Of a DNA stretch of 64,000 nt, positions 45,655 through 57,612 are shown piece by piece. How positions within the stretch are numbered: the first letter of the stretch is position 1; every line of letters begins with the position of its first letter. This stretch comes from Thereva unica. Lineage: Eukaryota > Arthropoda > Insecta > Diptera > Therevidae. Both the position numbers and the translations under genes were made by a program. Location of the stretch: assembly GCA_949987705.1 (NCBI GenBank), contig OX465281.1, positions 31,914,942 to 31,978,941 of the forward strand. Direction: 5' to 3'. The notes beneath the pieces were generated by a model. The model saw only the letters and a list, made by a program, of their open reading frames with translations. It searched no databases and had not been told where the DNA came from.

Positions 45655-45905
45655 CGTGGGTGCGTGTCGATATAACTTACACCTCTGCTACCATCCAAGA
45701 GATTCGTAGTTCGATCCCGCGCAGTATCAATATCCCTTCCGACTACCTTGTGTTTCCACTTCACAGTCGTTCCATGGTATCATTAAGCGAGGAAATGACT
45801 TCTTACTTGATCATCAAAGGTGGAGTAAGTCCGCGTGCGAGAGGCTGGCAGTTCTTTTATTATTCTCACATAAGCTAAGCTTACTACTAGACATTGCACC
45901 ATGAC
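45655..45905 (+). repeat. tRNA-derived SINE, copy 3 (5'-decayed)
   Basis: CTGCTACCATCCAAGAGATTCG and the B box AGTTCGATCCC (45708-45718) match copy 2, and the tail ends ACTAGACATTGCACC (45886-45900), as in the other copies. Confidence 0.65.
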
Positions 45906-45909
45906 GTGA

Positions 45910-47150
45910 ACGGCATGACGGACTGGTAGTATTAAGAGTCACCCCTAACATTACACTCTTAGAATAAACAACAATACAGAGGGCATTACCTTAGCTCTAG
46001 TCTTTAAACTAAAAAACGAGCTAGGGTGGCCCAGTTCATCATTTTCTTAAGCTTGAGATAATGTAATTAACACCTGCTGTGCTTTTTTTATTTTCATGGG
46101 TCTTATAATGGTATTGCGAAACCAATATATGTATGGTTTTTTGGTTGGAGCTCCCATGTAGATCCAAAAGCTCTAAGTCAGGTCCAAAGAAATGAACGCG
46201 TGATAGTTTCAGTGTAGTTTGGCATCGAGTGTACGTCTACATATTAAGCTTGTTGGAAAAACCTATAATACTGCATGCAATGATCAGTCCTGTCAATCGC
46301 GGCAGTATTCATTTCCTGATATTTGGTATCAGAAACCATTTGTCGTACCTAACAGCGAATTGATTAGACCTCGTCTAGTTAGAGACCTAGCTTTTCAAAG
46401 GATAGAAAAAGGATAGGATAGGTTAGCCGCTGAACGTTAGCACGTGAAAAATAAGTGAAAAGAACTATAATAAACCATTTTCACTGGAAAGATCTATTAA
46501 GAACCTTGTAAATTGGCATTACGCACGACCTAAAAAATATCAATCGAAATAAAATCAATATTTCACAGATTGTTGAGTAACACAACATCACAAATATTTA
46601 TTTCTGCGCAGATAAACAAAACAGACATTAGTTACTACGACAACATGAATTAAAGAAACGAGTTGATAAGTCCGGGAGACGCATATAATCTTCAAGTTCA
46701 AAATTTGGCGACTCTATACTATTTGCATGTGCATATCGCAGGCAATGTCCTTCGTTCAACTAGATCTGGAATAGATCTTGTGTGTGTCCCTTACAATGGG
46801 TGTTTATTTATGGAGTGCACCAAGGGTACTAAGCAGCCTCAGGATAGCCCATTTTTGTTGATAGCTTCTCTAGATCTTAATCGTACTTTGTCAGCGTGGC
46901 GATTCCTGCGGTGGATCGATGAATCTATAGAAGCAAGGATTGATTCGACACGTCTCTTACGGCTTCAATAAAGAATAAGTTCGACAATGAGTTCGTTCAC
47001 AGAGACAATGCATGGCACATGCTTGCTTTGTATTAACCAAGGCGTAAAAGCAGTGAAATATTGGATAAAAATGTCAAATGATGGGCATCTGTCAACAATT
47101 TCTTATCATTACATTTGTGAATTTGTATCAGCGTCATATACTTTTTTGTG
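45910..47150. other. Mostly unassigned sequence
   Basis: A weak repeat pair exists between 44763-44846 and 46210-46290 (shared GTTTGGCATC, CTTGTT and CTGCATGCAA in the same order). Otherwise nothing recognised; mariner's own 5' end probably lies in the last few hundred bases. Confidence 0.3.
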
Positions 47151-47151
47151 T

Positions 47152-48063
47152 ATGAAAATATCGAACTTTCGATCAAATAAGCGTGATTTGAGGGAAGTTT
47201 TACTTTTTGCCTTGAATTCGAAAAAAAAAACTGCGGCTGAGGATCGTTGAATGATTGTAGAAACTTATGGTGAGGCTTCTATTAACCGGAGACACACTAG
47301 CACTCTTAATCTGGATTATGACGTCAAAATGACGTAGACCCATATAAAAGGTATGGAAATAAAATGCAGTCTACGTCATTCTGACGTCATAATCTAGATT
47401 AAGAGGACTAGTGTGTCGAGGGTATAGTGAAAGAACGTGCCGCGAATGTTTTCAACGTTACAAAACTCGTGATTTAACGTGGTAGATAGCATCCCGCATC
47501 GGATTTATGTATGTTAAACGCAACAAGAACTTGACTCAAGAAGACATTTTTTTTTGCAAACCTTGAGGAAATTGGGAGCCATATGAGTTGAAGTCGACGG
47601 TCGTTTTTTTCACGTGGGAAAAGCTTTTTCGTATTGTGACTGGAGTGAAGAGTGAATCAGTTACGATAACTCAAAGCGAAAATACCGTGGGTGCCCCCAA
47701 CCATACATAAATATCGAAGGCCAAAGCAAAACATCCAAGGTTCAGGATCGCAAGACATACTGTCACTTTGGTGGGACCAGCTCAGCGTGGTATATTATGA
47801 GACGGCACACAAGAGTGAAGCCATCACAGGCGCTCGCTACCGGACACAACTAATGTGTTTGCGACATGATAAAGTGATTTTGCAACACGACAACGTTGGT
47901 CGCATGTCGTTAAAAGCTTACATGGAAACACTCAATTGGAACGGCCTATCCCAGCCATATTCTCCAGATATCGCTCTTTCCGACTACTATCTGTTCCAAT
48001 CAATGACGCATGGACTGGCTAAGCAGACTTCTGTTCTTACGGAAAGACCAAAAATTTGGTGAT
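47152..48063 (+). pseudogene. Mariner transposase, cecropia-like, interrupted
   Basis: Start chosen at 47152, MKISNFRSNKRDLREVLLF, matching the N-terminus of cecropia-type mariners (xNFVPNKRHLREVLLF). FALNSKKKTAAEDR and MIVETYGEAS follow, then the reading is broken by a 139-bp MITE (47285-47423) and resumes SERTCRECFQR. Later parts: PNIHGSKI-like, LLWWDQLSVVYYE, AITGARYRTQLM, HDKVILQHDN (second Asp) and PYSPDIALSDYYLF (third Asp). The spacing between these two Asp residues is about 25 residues, shorter than the canonical 34, implying a deletion. The enzyme would move the element between TA sites; this copy cannot. Confidence 0.85.
47285..47423. mobile_element. Palindromic MITE inserted in mariner (139 bp)
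   Basis: The arms are nearly exact inverses: GACACACTAG, then CTCTTAATCT(G/A)GATTATGACG, then ATGACGTAGAC, about 50 bp each, around a short A-rich centre. It splits the mariner codons for EASI and SERTC. The target duplication is unclear (TTA on the left, TA on the right). Confidence 0.78.
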
Positions 48064-48139
48064 TTGTAGATCGCTCCAAAAAAGGAGCAATTTTTTCATT
48101 TTTGAAGCATTATTCCATAATAAAGCCTCAAATTTAAAT

Positions 48140-48345
48140 AAAAACTGGGGTTTTCAATTTGTAGTTAAAGATTAGAAATAGAGTAGATAAAAAAATTGAC
48201 CCCCGAGGTACCATATCTGAAATAGGTTTGGCTTTGGATTTGACATAGTCCAGTTTTCCCTAAATTAATTGAACGGCTCAAAAGAAACTCTCAATCGAGT
48301 AGTACCAGTTTTTATCAAAAGTTTGGTGGATATCTAGAACAACAA
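48140..48345 (-). pseudogene. LINE reverse transcriptase fragment
   Basis: The minus strand reads LVVLDIHQTFDKNWY (first catalytic Asp block, about 48345-48300) and further on DMVPRGSIF (about 48220-48195), like LDxSKAFDxVWH and GVPQGSVLGP of jockey-type LINEs. Confidence 0.5.
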
Positions 48346-48390
48346 GATGAGACTAATCAAATTGATGAAAACTTTGGTTGAACTGTAAGA

Positions 48391-48728
48391 TATGGCCTGC
48401 GTCAAAACTATTGGGAATACCGAACTTTTCGGGTTCCGAATACATTAACTTTTCGGGTATGGATGAAGTACAAGCGGAATCGCATTGTAATTTCCGCTTC
48501 GAAATTAGTTTAAAGGCAACGACACTTCTCCACAGCATCTGGCAACAGTAAGATTCACAGTAGAGACTGATTGAGAATATAAATGTGCGGGTTATTTGGT
48601 CTTTTAAACGAATAGAATGGCGTTGTCCGCTTTTCTTTTGGAACCTACTTTCGTGAGGGGACTTGAGACTCTCACTGCGCATGGAATTTACGATTTTGAG
48701 ATTCCCAATAGTTTTGGCGCAGGCCATA
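48391..48728. mobile_element. Non-autonomous inverted-repeat element, copy 2
   Basis: Ends TATGGCCTGCGTCAAAACTA and TAGTTTTGGCGCAGGCCATA are inverse with one difference; about 28 bp matched. Internally homologous to 30225-30560. No target duplication recognised. Confidence 0.72.
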
Positions 48729-51700
48729 CACTAAAAAATCTGTTTGTCTGTTTTTCATCTAGTATAAAGTTCTGACCAGGATGTACAAGATCTTATCGGA
48801 ATAAGGAGTTCATTAGGAAGAAAGAAATTCGGTACAATTAATCAAATGCGCAAGAAATAAATGCAGTAACAGAAGAATTCGACTAGAATGAGTGATAAAA
48901 AAAAACTATCAGCCCAGAAAGGCGACGCAACATACTCTTTGCAATTACTTAGATATGAACAGGATGAGACAACCTTGGAATACAGGGTCATAATAGTAGA
49001 AAGCTCCGCAAATAGACCAGTAGGCAGGAGGTGATGGATAGATTCTGTGACGGCTGACGCAATGATGAAACGGCTGAGGCAATTTTCAATATGAAACTGA
49101 AGAGATGCCCTAAAGAAAGTGAAGGCTCGATTTGGGCTGTAGCGCCATTGGATGGATGAATGGATTTTAGATACCCCATAAGTTTTTTGTTGATTTATCG
49201 ATTCCATGGTTTTTCAGAAAATGGATATAATTTCTTTTGGGATGTAGGTGGAGGCTGTTGGAGTCAAATTTTTGGCTTTGGACTTAACATGCGGCAGTCT
49301 CCAATGGTCTGGATAAACTTCGGAGAAGTATGATAAGGTAAAAGGAGTTTGCACCGAGGTTCAGGCGAGGTAGGTGGTAGGTGGTATGTATATTGTCTGA
49401 TTCATTGAATTTGTTGACGTCCAGCTAGTTGAGACACTCGTAAATTGTACTTCGTCAGTCCAGAAGAAGATACTATATATTGAATGTATGAAACACTAAA
49501 AGGAAAGGGACGGAATTGCAGACAAGAATTCAAGGCACACAGAGATACCTTGGACTTTATGTGTTTTATCACCTCCACATTGGATATAAAAAAGAGTAGT
49601 GGATGTAGTAACATTCTTCTTGGTGGAACTTAGTGAAGTTTCCGCTGGCAGGGTTTACATACATTAATGAATTTATGTTTCACCTTGTTATACAAATTAT
49701 GATTTGATTTTCCTGGCGATGGTAGTAAACACAGTTTATTCAATATAAAAGACCCATCAAGACCTAAATAAACCTAATTGATTGACTTTGACTCTGAAAA
49801 ACTCATAAAATGCCAACCCCAACCACAAAGGGACCAACTTTCATTCAACTTGCCAATCTCGTCAATTTCATCCTTTATTTTCATAATTTTCCAATTTCTA
49901 CCCACAACGAATTCCTCCATTACTCCGCAATCCCGGTTGCGCTTCTTCAATACCTAAATGCCATCAAAACAATTTGTATTCATAGCCAAAGGTATGCAAC
50001 AATCGTCTTCGAAGGTATTTTCGATGCAAAAAATTTTGTGCAAACCGCATACAAAAACCAAAAAAAAAACGCGAAAAATTAAAAATAAAGGAAATTCCCA
50101 TCGCACCTGCGTGGATACCTTAATAAAATTTTACGCAAAAACTAGTCTCATCACGAAAAAACAATAGAAAAAATTTAGCAGATGATAATAAGAAAACTAA
50201 TTTATGACATCCTTGACGAATTCTTCGATCGTTGATGAATTTCGATGATAACGCGTCGAGAAAATTTTTGTGGAACGTCTTTATTAATTAATGATCATTC
50301 AGGTATCGCGAACTGTGGTTAAGGAGAATGGGGGCAGGTGTGTACATGAAATATACATAGTTTTCTGGATGCGCGTGAATTTTATTTGCATACATAAATG
50401 TTACCTGAGCATCAATCAAAGGTCTAATGACATTGGTGTATATCGTAAAGACCTGTCACAACAACAGCAAAAGGTGAAGCCATACCTGAAATGATAAGAA
50501 GGAAAAAATATATTGGAAAATTGTGTACGAAATCCGGAAAAAAACTGAATTGATAATTTTTTGAATAATTTTAATCGATTTTTAATAAATTTTTGTGATA
50601 AGCATAATTTTATTGATAATAACTTAAAAACGCTTTCAAAGATTTGCGAAATTTTCGTAAACCAGAAAAGACAACTCCAAATCAGCAAATTCCAGTTCCA
50701 CGCTTTGAAAATGAGAGGAGAAAGATTGAAATCTTCACCACCACCAACCAGGTGAAATAGGAACAGGTAAATATAGGTAAAAACTCGATCATTTATTACC
50801 TCCATACCGCCATGAAATCTGCGTGTGTGCTCTCGGGCGACGTTTAATGCACTCGTAAGTGGCACAAGAAAATTTGTCAAACAAGTCATCAAAAACCGCG
50901 GTTTTTTTACCTGCCATCATTTGACACTAATCGACGTGAATGTGAGCGATTTAAATGTTAATGAAAAATTCATAAGTTTAAAAAGAATTAATTTAAGCGC
51001 GACTTGAGACGGGGGAGGCTGGAGCCAACCTCTTGTGGAGCAGCCGCACTGATAAAGATCCATTGTTGACTGTTTTATGGCAATTCACCTGGGCGCTGCC
51101 GGTAGGTGGAAATTTTAATCAATTTTCTGGTTAGTGATATATCAATAGATAAACACAAATTTTTTTGTACCATATTTGGGTGGGTGGGTGTGTGTGATTT
51201 TTGGTAGTTTTTTTTTTGAGGTAATTTTCACCTGATTTAGAGATAAGGATCATAGACTTGTAAATTGCTATTTAAAAGGTATTTTTATTGCTTGTTTTTA
51301 TGTTGCTAATTCAAAACTGGTAGCGCTAACGAAAGATATTTATGTTTTTTATGTATTTTTATTAATTTAAGAAAAAACTTCCTTGAACAAATTTATTACA
51401 TAAGAAAAATGGCATTCATTCAATTAACCTGCTTAACAGGAACCGTTCTTATATTATATTTTATACATACATATAATCATAAATACAAATCACAATTTAT
51501 TGATATTTCTTATCATATTACTGATATCTCCTTGTTAATGTCAAAAATAACAAGGTTTTCCTTGAATTTGACAGCTGACAGTTAAATTAATCAGAATATA
51601 TTGATGAAGGATTCATGAAAATTTTGAGAGAAGGAAATGTTCCTCTAAATTATACTGGGGGGAAAAAAGGAAAGGGTTATTCAGAAAGGTTGATAGGATT

Positions 51701-51885
51701 AGAAATTTCAATCAAATTTTAGTTGAAAAATGAATCAATTCTACAAAATTGAGGTGTACTTAGAACAGTGTTAGTTAATGTACTTAGAGCCTTTTGGGAA
51801 GAAGAAGATACGTGAAGTAAAGAAATGTTTTTTCTAGGTGGTTTTTGCTTAGTGGTCTCACATAATGTATATTTTCGGCAGAATC
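48729..51885. other. Largely unassigned stretch
   Basis: Around 49240-49340 there is weak minus-strand similarity to the pre-catalytic part of a LINE RT. The rest, 49700-51885, is AT-rich and without recognisable repeats or proteins and might be intronic or intergenic single-copy DNA. Confidence 0.3.
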
Positions 51886-52761
51886 TCCAGACATAGGCGG
51901 ATTTCCAACGGAAGGGCGGGGGGGGGGGGAGCGCGCATGCTGCCCCAGACTTTCGTAAATTTACAAAGAACATGCTTGCTATGATTAAGAATTGATGCTA
52001 GTTATGAGATATGTACAGTGAGTACTTTTTACTCGTTCAAAAGTACTCGATTCCTTGCACAGATTCCTAATATTTATGTAGCTTACATCCCGAGTAGAAG
52101 CACGCATAGTGAACAAATACGTCTGCCACACGGGTATGCACGCTACCGCTACAGGCAAGAGTATCTAAAAATGCGTGCTTATGTTACAGATATGAATGAA
52201 TTCGTAATAAACCATTTCAAAGCGGTCCCCAAACTAAGTACTAACTACGTCCAATGCTGCTTAACCTAAGCAATCGATCGAGAACCGGTCTACTGAATAT
52301 ACATAATGGCACCTTTAATTTTTTAAAGCCTCAATTTTGCTGCCTTAGTATAAAAAATGGGGAGGGAGCCGTGCTTCGTTTGGACTATTCCGTTCATGCC
52401 TGTAGCGGGTTTCATTTAGAGAAGTAGTATTTTTTTCGTGTTTGTTACAGCATGCACGCTTTTCGATGTTGTCCGTGCCTGTCGCATGCTAAGAACGGGC
52501 GAGTCCTATTTTTAGTCAGGCGTGTACCGTGGTTGTTTTGGGTGACATGCAGGCGTTTTGACCTTGTGCGTCGTTGTATTAGGAAAGGAAAAACAAAATA
52601 TATTAAAAAATTGTGTGAGATCAAATGGGTGGAAAGATGTCTTGCCATGTCTTTCTGCAATGTGCCATATCTGCAATTTCAAGATACAATGTCGTCGGTA
52701 TATTTTGTAAGCATGATAATCCTCGCCAACATTTTTAGGAATCACGTTGCCTTGATCTCAA

Positions 52762-53219
52762 TAGCTGCGTTCCTTTTCTGCTAATTTTTACTATTTTTTA
52801 CACTTGCGTACTAGCAACTACACTTGCTCTTATAAACGAGTAGATATCACTTGCAATTACGCAATTGAAATCCGCTAGGGGGAAAGCGGCCATTTCGAGT
52901 CTATTGTGAATTATTTTCACTTACGCCATTACCCGCTAGATGGCTTTTATTTGCGTCGAGCTGATTTACTCATATAAAAACGTCCATAAATAAAACTTCA
53001 GTCGTATAATTATCAAAAATTATTATCTTTCGTTTTACTTTAGAAATTATCGCATTAATTTCTCCATTGTGTCACAAATTCTTCTTTTAAGAATTTTTTA
53101 TTTGTAAAGTTTAAAGTAACTTCAAAAATTTCAAGTGAGATTTTACTCAAATCAGAAAATTTTGCGTTCCTTTTCTGCTCTGCTCACAAGTACTAAATAG
53201 TAGAAAAGGAACGCAGCTA
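52762..53219. mobile_element. MITE with TA duplication (454 bp)
   Basis: The element 52764-53217 starts GCTGCGTTCCTTTTCTGCTA and ends TAGAAAAGGAACGCAGC, inverse with about one difference, flanked by TA on both sides. An internal direct copy of GCGTTCCTTTTCTGCT lies near 53164. TA duplication suggests Tc1/mariner-type mobilisation. Confidence 0.78.
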
Positions 53220-53299
53220 ATAATTGCAAACTATTGAAATTGATATATTTCTGTTCAACTTATCACTTCGACAGCCAGTCTTGCAAGATATCGTGAAAG

Positions 53300-53840
53300 T
53301 ATGACGGACCTATTCAAAATACTGTTCGCTATGGATGAGGCCGTTGCAAACAAAATTGGCACAGAAATCACAGTTCACAGAATTACCAGACGATAAACAA
53401 ATTGATCTAATATTCAGACTCAGTCTGTTGAAGATTATTTAATAAATGTCTTCCAGATTTCCTAGCACTGAGCTGCAGAGAATCGGACTGTTCCAAAAGC
53501 TGCTTTCCGATATCTTCAGTAACCAAAATATAGAAGAGGTTTTGCAATGTGCTGAAGTGAGAGCCTTTCAATGAGAGCCTAGCTTTGAAGGGAGAAGTAA
53601 GGATTTGGCAAGAAATGAGAGACAATATCTCAAAATCTGTACGAGATGCTGAAGGGCAACGGTGCTGCCAAATATTAGAACTCTGTGCCAATTGTTGTAC
53701 ACTTTCAGTGCCGAGCGTTCCTTTTCCACTTGAAGCCGAGTAAACACATATCTTCGCCGTAGGATGACAGAAGATCGTTTAATTGGTCTACCTTTAATGC
53801 ATGCAATGTATTGGAGACTTTCAGTAGCAAACATAAAAGA
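53300..53840 (+). pseudogene. hAT transposase C-terminus (P52rIPK/TTF-like)
   Basis: In shifting plus frames: EANKIGTEITVHRITRR and TNRSNIQTQSVEDY (53330-53435), as in zinc-finger TTF-type hAT transposases, then AEGQRCCQILELCANC-like and SAERSFST followed by RVNTYLRRRMTEDRLIGL and MHA (53705-53810), the hAT dimerisation domain (ERSFSTLKRIKTYLRxxMxxxRL). The region before it (RNase H core Asp residues) is absent. Possible hAT-like ends, GGCGGATT near 51896 and the inverse GATCCGCC near 53900, might bound the element, but no duplication is seen. Confidence 0.7.
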
Positions 53841-54189
53841 AAGAATTGCCTAGAAATGAGAATATGTGTTCTTGTGCCCCTCCAGAATGAAATCCTGGAT
53901 CCGCCCATGTTTCCATTCATCCTTTTCAGCAAATTCGGTTATAATTTAATTGATATCACTAGTTGTTCTCAGATATTCCATTTCATTCATGGGGTTGATT
54001 CCCACCCAGACCCATTGTTTTTTCCTATATGGGCATACCTTAGGAAGAAACCTAGTCGACTACGATTACGATGCGTATGTGGAGAAGGTGGAGGTTTACT
54101 AGCAATAAATTTATAACATATAAGATGGTGTGTCGGCAAAAATATACTTATTTCAGTGGAATAGTCATTATGGTTAAATTAGCAAAATT

Positions 54190-54430
54190 TTGCCACATCT
54201 GCTGCGGCGAAGCAATGAGTTAATTGAAGAGCAAAAAGCGTCAACACCAATAAGTTTAGGAGCGCATAGGATATCGAGAGAGGATTCGACCGTTAGTTCT
54301 AGATTGTCCAAAGAAGTGGGATGAATGCTGGTTTTATTAGAAATGAGACAGGACTTCGTTTTTGATGCGTTAAATTCTAAACGATTTTTGCGGCCTCATA
54401 CGAGAATTAGTTTGTCGTTCTGATTGAATT
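54190..54430 (-). pseudogene. Jockey-type LINE RT, post-YADD block
   Basis: Minus frames give NRLEFNASKTKSCLISNKTS and ELTVESSLDILCAPKLIGVD, matching xVxFNASKTQxCLLS and the SLDILG block. Short, stop-containing. Confidence 0.6.
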
Positions 54431-54439
54431 TCTTTTCTT

Positions 54440-55000
54440 CTTCTTGGATTCGCTAGCTGGCTGTACAATCGGGACGTCCCTGCAACGGATACACTGTTAG
54501 CGGTGCCGCAGGGTCTCGAGCTCCATTCGCGATTCGTTTCCATTCTTGTCGATTTTTGGCGACGTCGAGCCTCGATAACTGGTAATGATTGATTCTTTAA
54601 GTCGCCCTCGATATTCTTTAGCCAGGTTTTCTTCGGTGCTCATCGTTGAATTCTCCAGTCTGCCGAACGGTCTCGCCAGAGTAGTTTACGTGGCAAACGG
54701 TTATTATACATTCGGCAAACATACCCAAAACATCGTAGTCGACGTTTTGGTATTTCTTCTTCAATCAGTATCTGTTGATCGCATCTTTGTCTAACTCTCT
54801 CGTTTCGAAGGTGATCGCGGAGTAAGACACGGAGAATCTGCCTCAAGCATCGTATTGGGGAAACCTCGAACTTGTTGATGTCCGGCTTGAGTAGGGTCCA
54901 CGTTTCCGGTCCATAAAGAAGAATCGGAAGGACCAACGTTCGGTAACGATCGGTTCGGCTCGCGATCATAGATAGGTATTTTTCATAGATCATGATAGGT
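54440..55000 (-). pseudogene. RTE-like LINE C-terminus
   Basis: A 117-residue minus frame has RTLVLPILLYGPETWTL, then INKFEVSPIRCLRQIL, RDHLRNERVRQRC and RRLRCFGYVCRM, the conserved C-terminal stretch of RTE-like LINEs (LLYGSETW, RCLRxIL, RRLRWFGHVxRM). It continues in other frames to about 54440 with WSSRP-like codons. It directly abuts the jockey-type block, so one has inserted next to or into the other. Confidence 0.78.
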
Positions 55001-55617
55001 GCGTCCAGTCTTGGAGTAATATCTTTGTGGGTTACATAGTTTTGACCTTAAGTTACACGCAGTCTTCATACATCCTCCCCCAGCATAGAGCTTATCAGAA
55101 AATTGTCGATCATATTGGCTTGAATTCTTCGTTGTGGTTACAAGTAAAAACTGACTTCACCCTGCCAAAGGATATTGTCGTACTCGGTGTTCACCAAGGC
55201 TATGGACTGGACAAGTAAACATTACTTTTAACTGATTTTCGAGAATATTTTGACTTCGAACGAAGACGAGTGTGAAATTCGAAACTTCAGCAAATAATTG
55301 AAAACTTCAGCAAATAATTTAAATTCGAATTGAACACCTTGATTTTCAGTAATTTCAAGTGGTACGCAGCTCTGTTACATTCGGTAACGAACAAATATTA
55401 CTTGAAGAGACTTCGTCGCTCTCGACACTTTGGCAAAAGATGCTTGATCTAGATCACTCGCTGCAGTCTCTTTAGATTTTCAACGAAAAACTATAAAAAG
55501 GCTTTGTTCATCTGTGATCAGCTCTTATCTCCGAGACTGAAGTAGCTAAAGACACGTACTATACCGCAAATTGTAGATCGCGGACAGGAAACTTAAAAGT
55601 AAGAAAGTGAAAAATGA
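55001..55617. other. Unassigned sequence with a TATA-like box
   Basis: CTATAAAAAGGC at about 55491 resembles a TATA box, but no dependent gene is visible before the Transib-like element starts at 55623. Confidence 0.25.
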
Positions 55618-56002
55618 CAACGCACAGTGGGACCAAATCCAAAAAAGCTGGCCAAAAGTCAAAAAGTGCATTAAATGATCTGAAATTTTACAATCTGTAA
55701 CGGTCGGAATTATTAGTTATTTGGGTGGGGAAATTTAGTTGGGAAATCACCTTGTAGGCAATGGGAAATTTATTGTAAATCACTTTTGAGGAAAAGGAAA
55801 AATTTAAAAAGAGGTAGGCGAGAACAAAAAAATAATTGAGTTAGTCAGGGAAAAAAGAAAAATTTGGGAGTTCAGTTCGTGTGAGTCAGCTCGTAGAGTT
55901 TTTTTGGAATGATTTGCTAATATTTTTGCAATCAGTCAGGAGATTCAGTTTTTTTTCAATCGGTTTTTTTGCAATTGGCTTTTTGGCATGACGGAGTAAA
56001 TA

Positions 56003-56625
56003 GTGGCGGCTACCGTGTTCGCTCCCAACCTGATGGTAATCAAGAAGCTACCAAGAAGTCTTCCAAAAAACCAACCAGAAGGGGTCAAGAAACCAGCGAC
56101 AAGGAATCCTGCTTCTCATTTCCTGGCGATTTGCAGCGTGCAGACGAAAAAGGCTTTCATCGTATGTGTAGCAAGGCGGTCATTGCTCATCTAGCAGCAA
56201 ATTTCGAAGGAGAATATTTGGGTGGTGCTATTCTGGTGTACCTTGGATTCCACGTCTGTTGGTCTACCTGAGATCATCGGCGTTTCTCAAGAGAGTACAA
56301 GAATTTCGTCACATTAACACGGAAGTGATTGGCTGCCGTGTTGATTCACATTTTTGGTCAATTGGCTTGGTGTAGGAAAGGAAGAAGAGGCACATGCATT
56401 GCGGCTTCATTTCACTAGTGGTCACCGAGGTGTTTTACGGCAGTGTACTATTAATGAATTGCCTGGTTGCAGATCTGGTCATGAAGCGTTGCGCCTGGTG
56501 AACACTTTTCAAGTACGGATATAGATGGTGAAGTCGGCCTAATTTGATTGGACTAAGGGCGATAAAGGTATCGTGCCAACTTAAGAAGGAACAAAGAAGT
56601 ATTGATTTTTCGGTATGGCATTTAC
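56003..56625 (+). pseudogene. 2-Cys peroxiredoxin-like pseudogene inside the Transib-like element
   Basis: Pieces align in order with typical 2-Cys peroxiredoxins (thioredoxin-dependent peroxide reductases): KKPATRNPASHF (about 56086), NFEGEYL (about 56200), LPEIIGVSQE (about 56265), RVQEFRHINTEVIGCRVDSHF split over 56292-56354 (canonical EFRxINTEVxGCSVDSHF), GHRGVLRQCTINELPGCRSG and EALRLVNTFQ (56420-56518; canonical GxLRQITxNDLPxGRSVxExLRLVxAFQ), then DIDGEVG and GDKGIVPT to about 56580. At least three frame changes occur. The peroxidatic FVCPTE is changed to a Cys-less version and the resolving VCP Cys is also lost, so it cannot be a working enzyme. No introns are evident where the domain is continuous. 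I read it as a captured or retroposed host gene fragment. Confidence 0.78.
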
Positions 56626-57612
56626 TTTGTATATTACTTTTGCAATATATTCGGAAAGGTGGTAGTAAATTTGGGTTTCAAAAGAAAAAAAGATATCTAA
56701 AATAGCTATACACACATATATAGATTTACACAATACAAATAAATAAAATAACACAAATTTTTACCTTCATTTATTAACTTTAACTTTATTACTCAAATAA
56801 TAATTTTAACGGTATTAAGCAAATACTTTATAAATTGTTGTTCTTTCACTGTTCCCGTACAATTGTTATGTAATAATTTAAACGAAATTTCCTTTTTATT
56901 TGTTCTAATTTTATTATAAAATATTGGCTTAAATTTTTTTTATTTGCAAAATAATTTTCTGGTTGTTTTCCAATAACTTATTCGTAATTATAATTGGACA
57001 CGATATTTGTTGATAACACTTGTGAGTAAAACGAAGCGAAATTGGTACCAATACGAGACGTTTTGCAAATCAGTTAGCATACGGAAGTATCCCTACCGGG
57101 GAAATTATGAATGTTTTTATGTTGAAACTGTAAATGTATTGAGCTATGATGACATTGTTCTAATCGTGTCCCATTGAATATTGATGTTACCTATTGGTGT
57201 TTCTAGTATTTTGTTAATGTGTCTGAAATAAAAGAAAACAATTTTTAAATTATTAAGAATGAACTCAAGTTGTTAGATTTTTTCTTGGGAATGGTTGGGA
57301 CGGATGACTTCCTTTTCAGGGTGTGACGCGTCGCAGACGATGATCGGAAAAGGATGATGGCGGAATTCAAGTTACATAGTCACAGGTGAGTGGTGAACCA
57401 GCCTCGGTAAGCCCCGGCCACACACCCCACGACCCCTCCGGCGAGCTAGACAACTCCGTGTGGCCGGCGTAGGAGTTCCGGATTTTCTTTTTATTTCTTA
57501 TGTATGGTGTTGGCTCCTTGGCCATGCTCTTCCGGGCTTTTGGCTAAGGGGGTAACACCTCGCATAAGTGGCGCCCACTATTTAGATCGCGCCATTATGC
57601 TGTTACAAATCG

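Noticed and set aside
44763..46290. Repeat pair 44763-44846 / 46210-46290
   Set aside because: Only three short blocks match, so it is noted as weak and not called as a family.
52452..52784. 110-residue plus-strand frame and overlapping minus frames as a host gene
   Set aside because: Long frames on both strands over the same bases, no recognisable motif, and the end runs into the MITE.
51890..53918. A full hAT element bounded by GGCGGATT-type ends around the transposase tail
   Set aside because: The two ends match only over a few bases and the flanking 8-mers (TCTCCAGA and TTTCCATT) differ.
57580..57592. TGGCGCCCAC as a retroelement primer binding site after an LTR
   Set aside because: No paired LTR, no gag or pol nearby, and it lies inside the Transib-like element.
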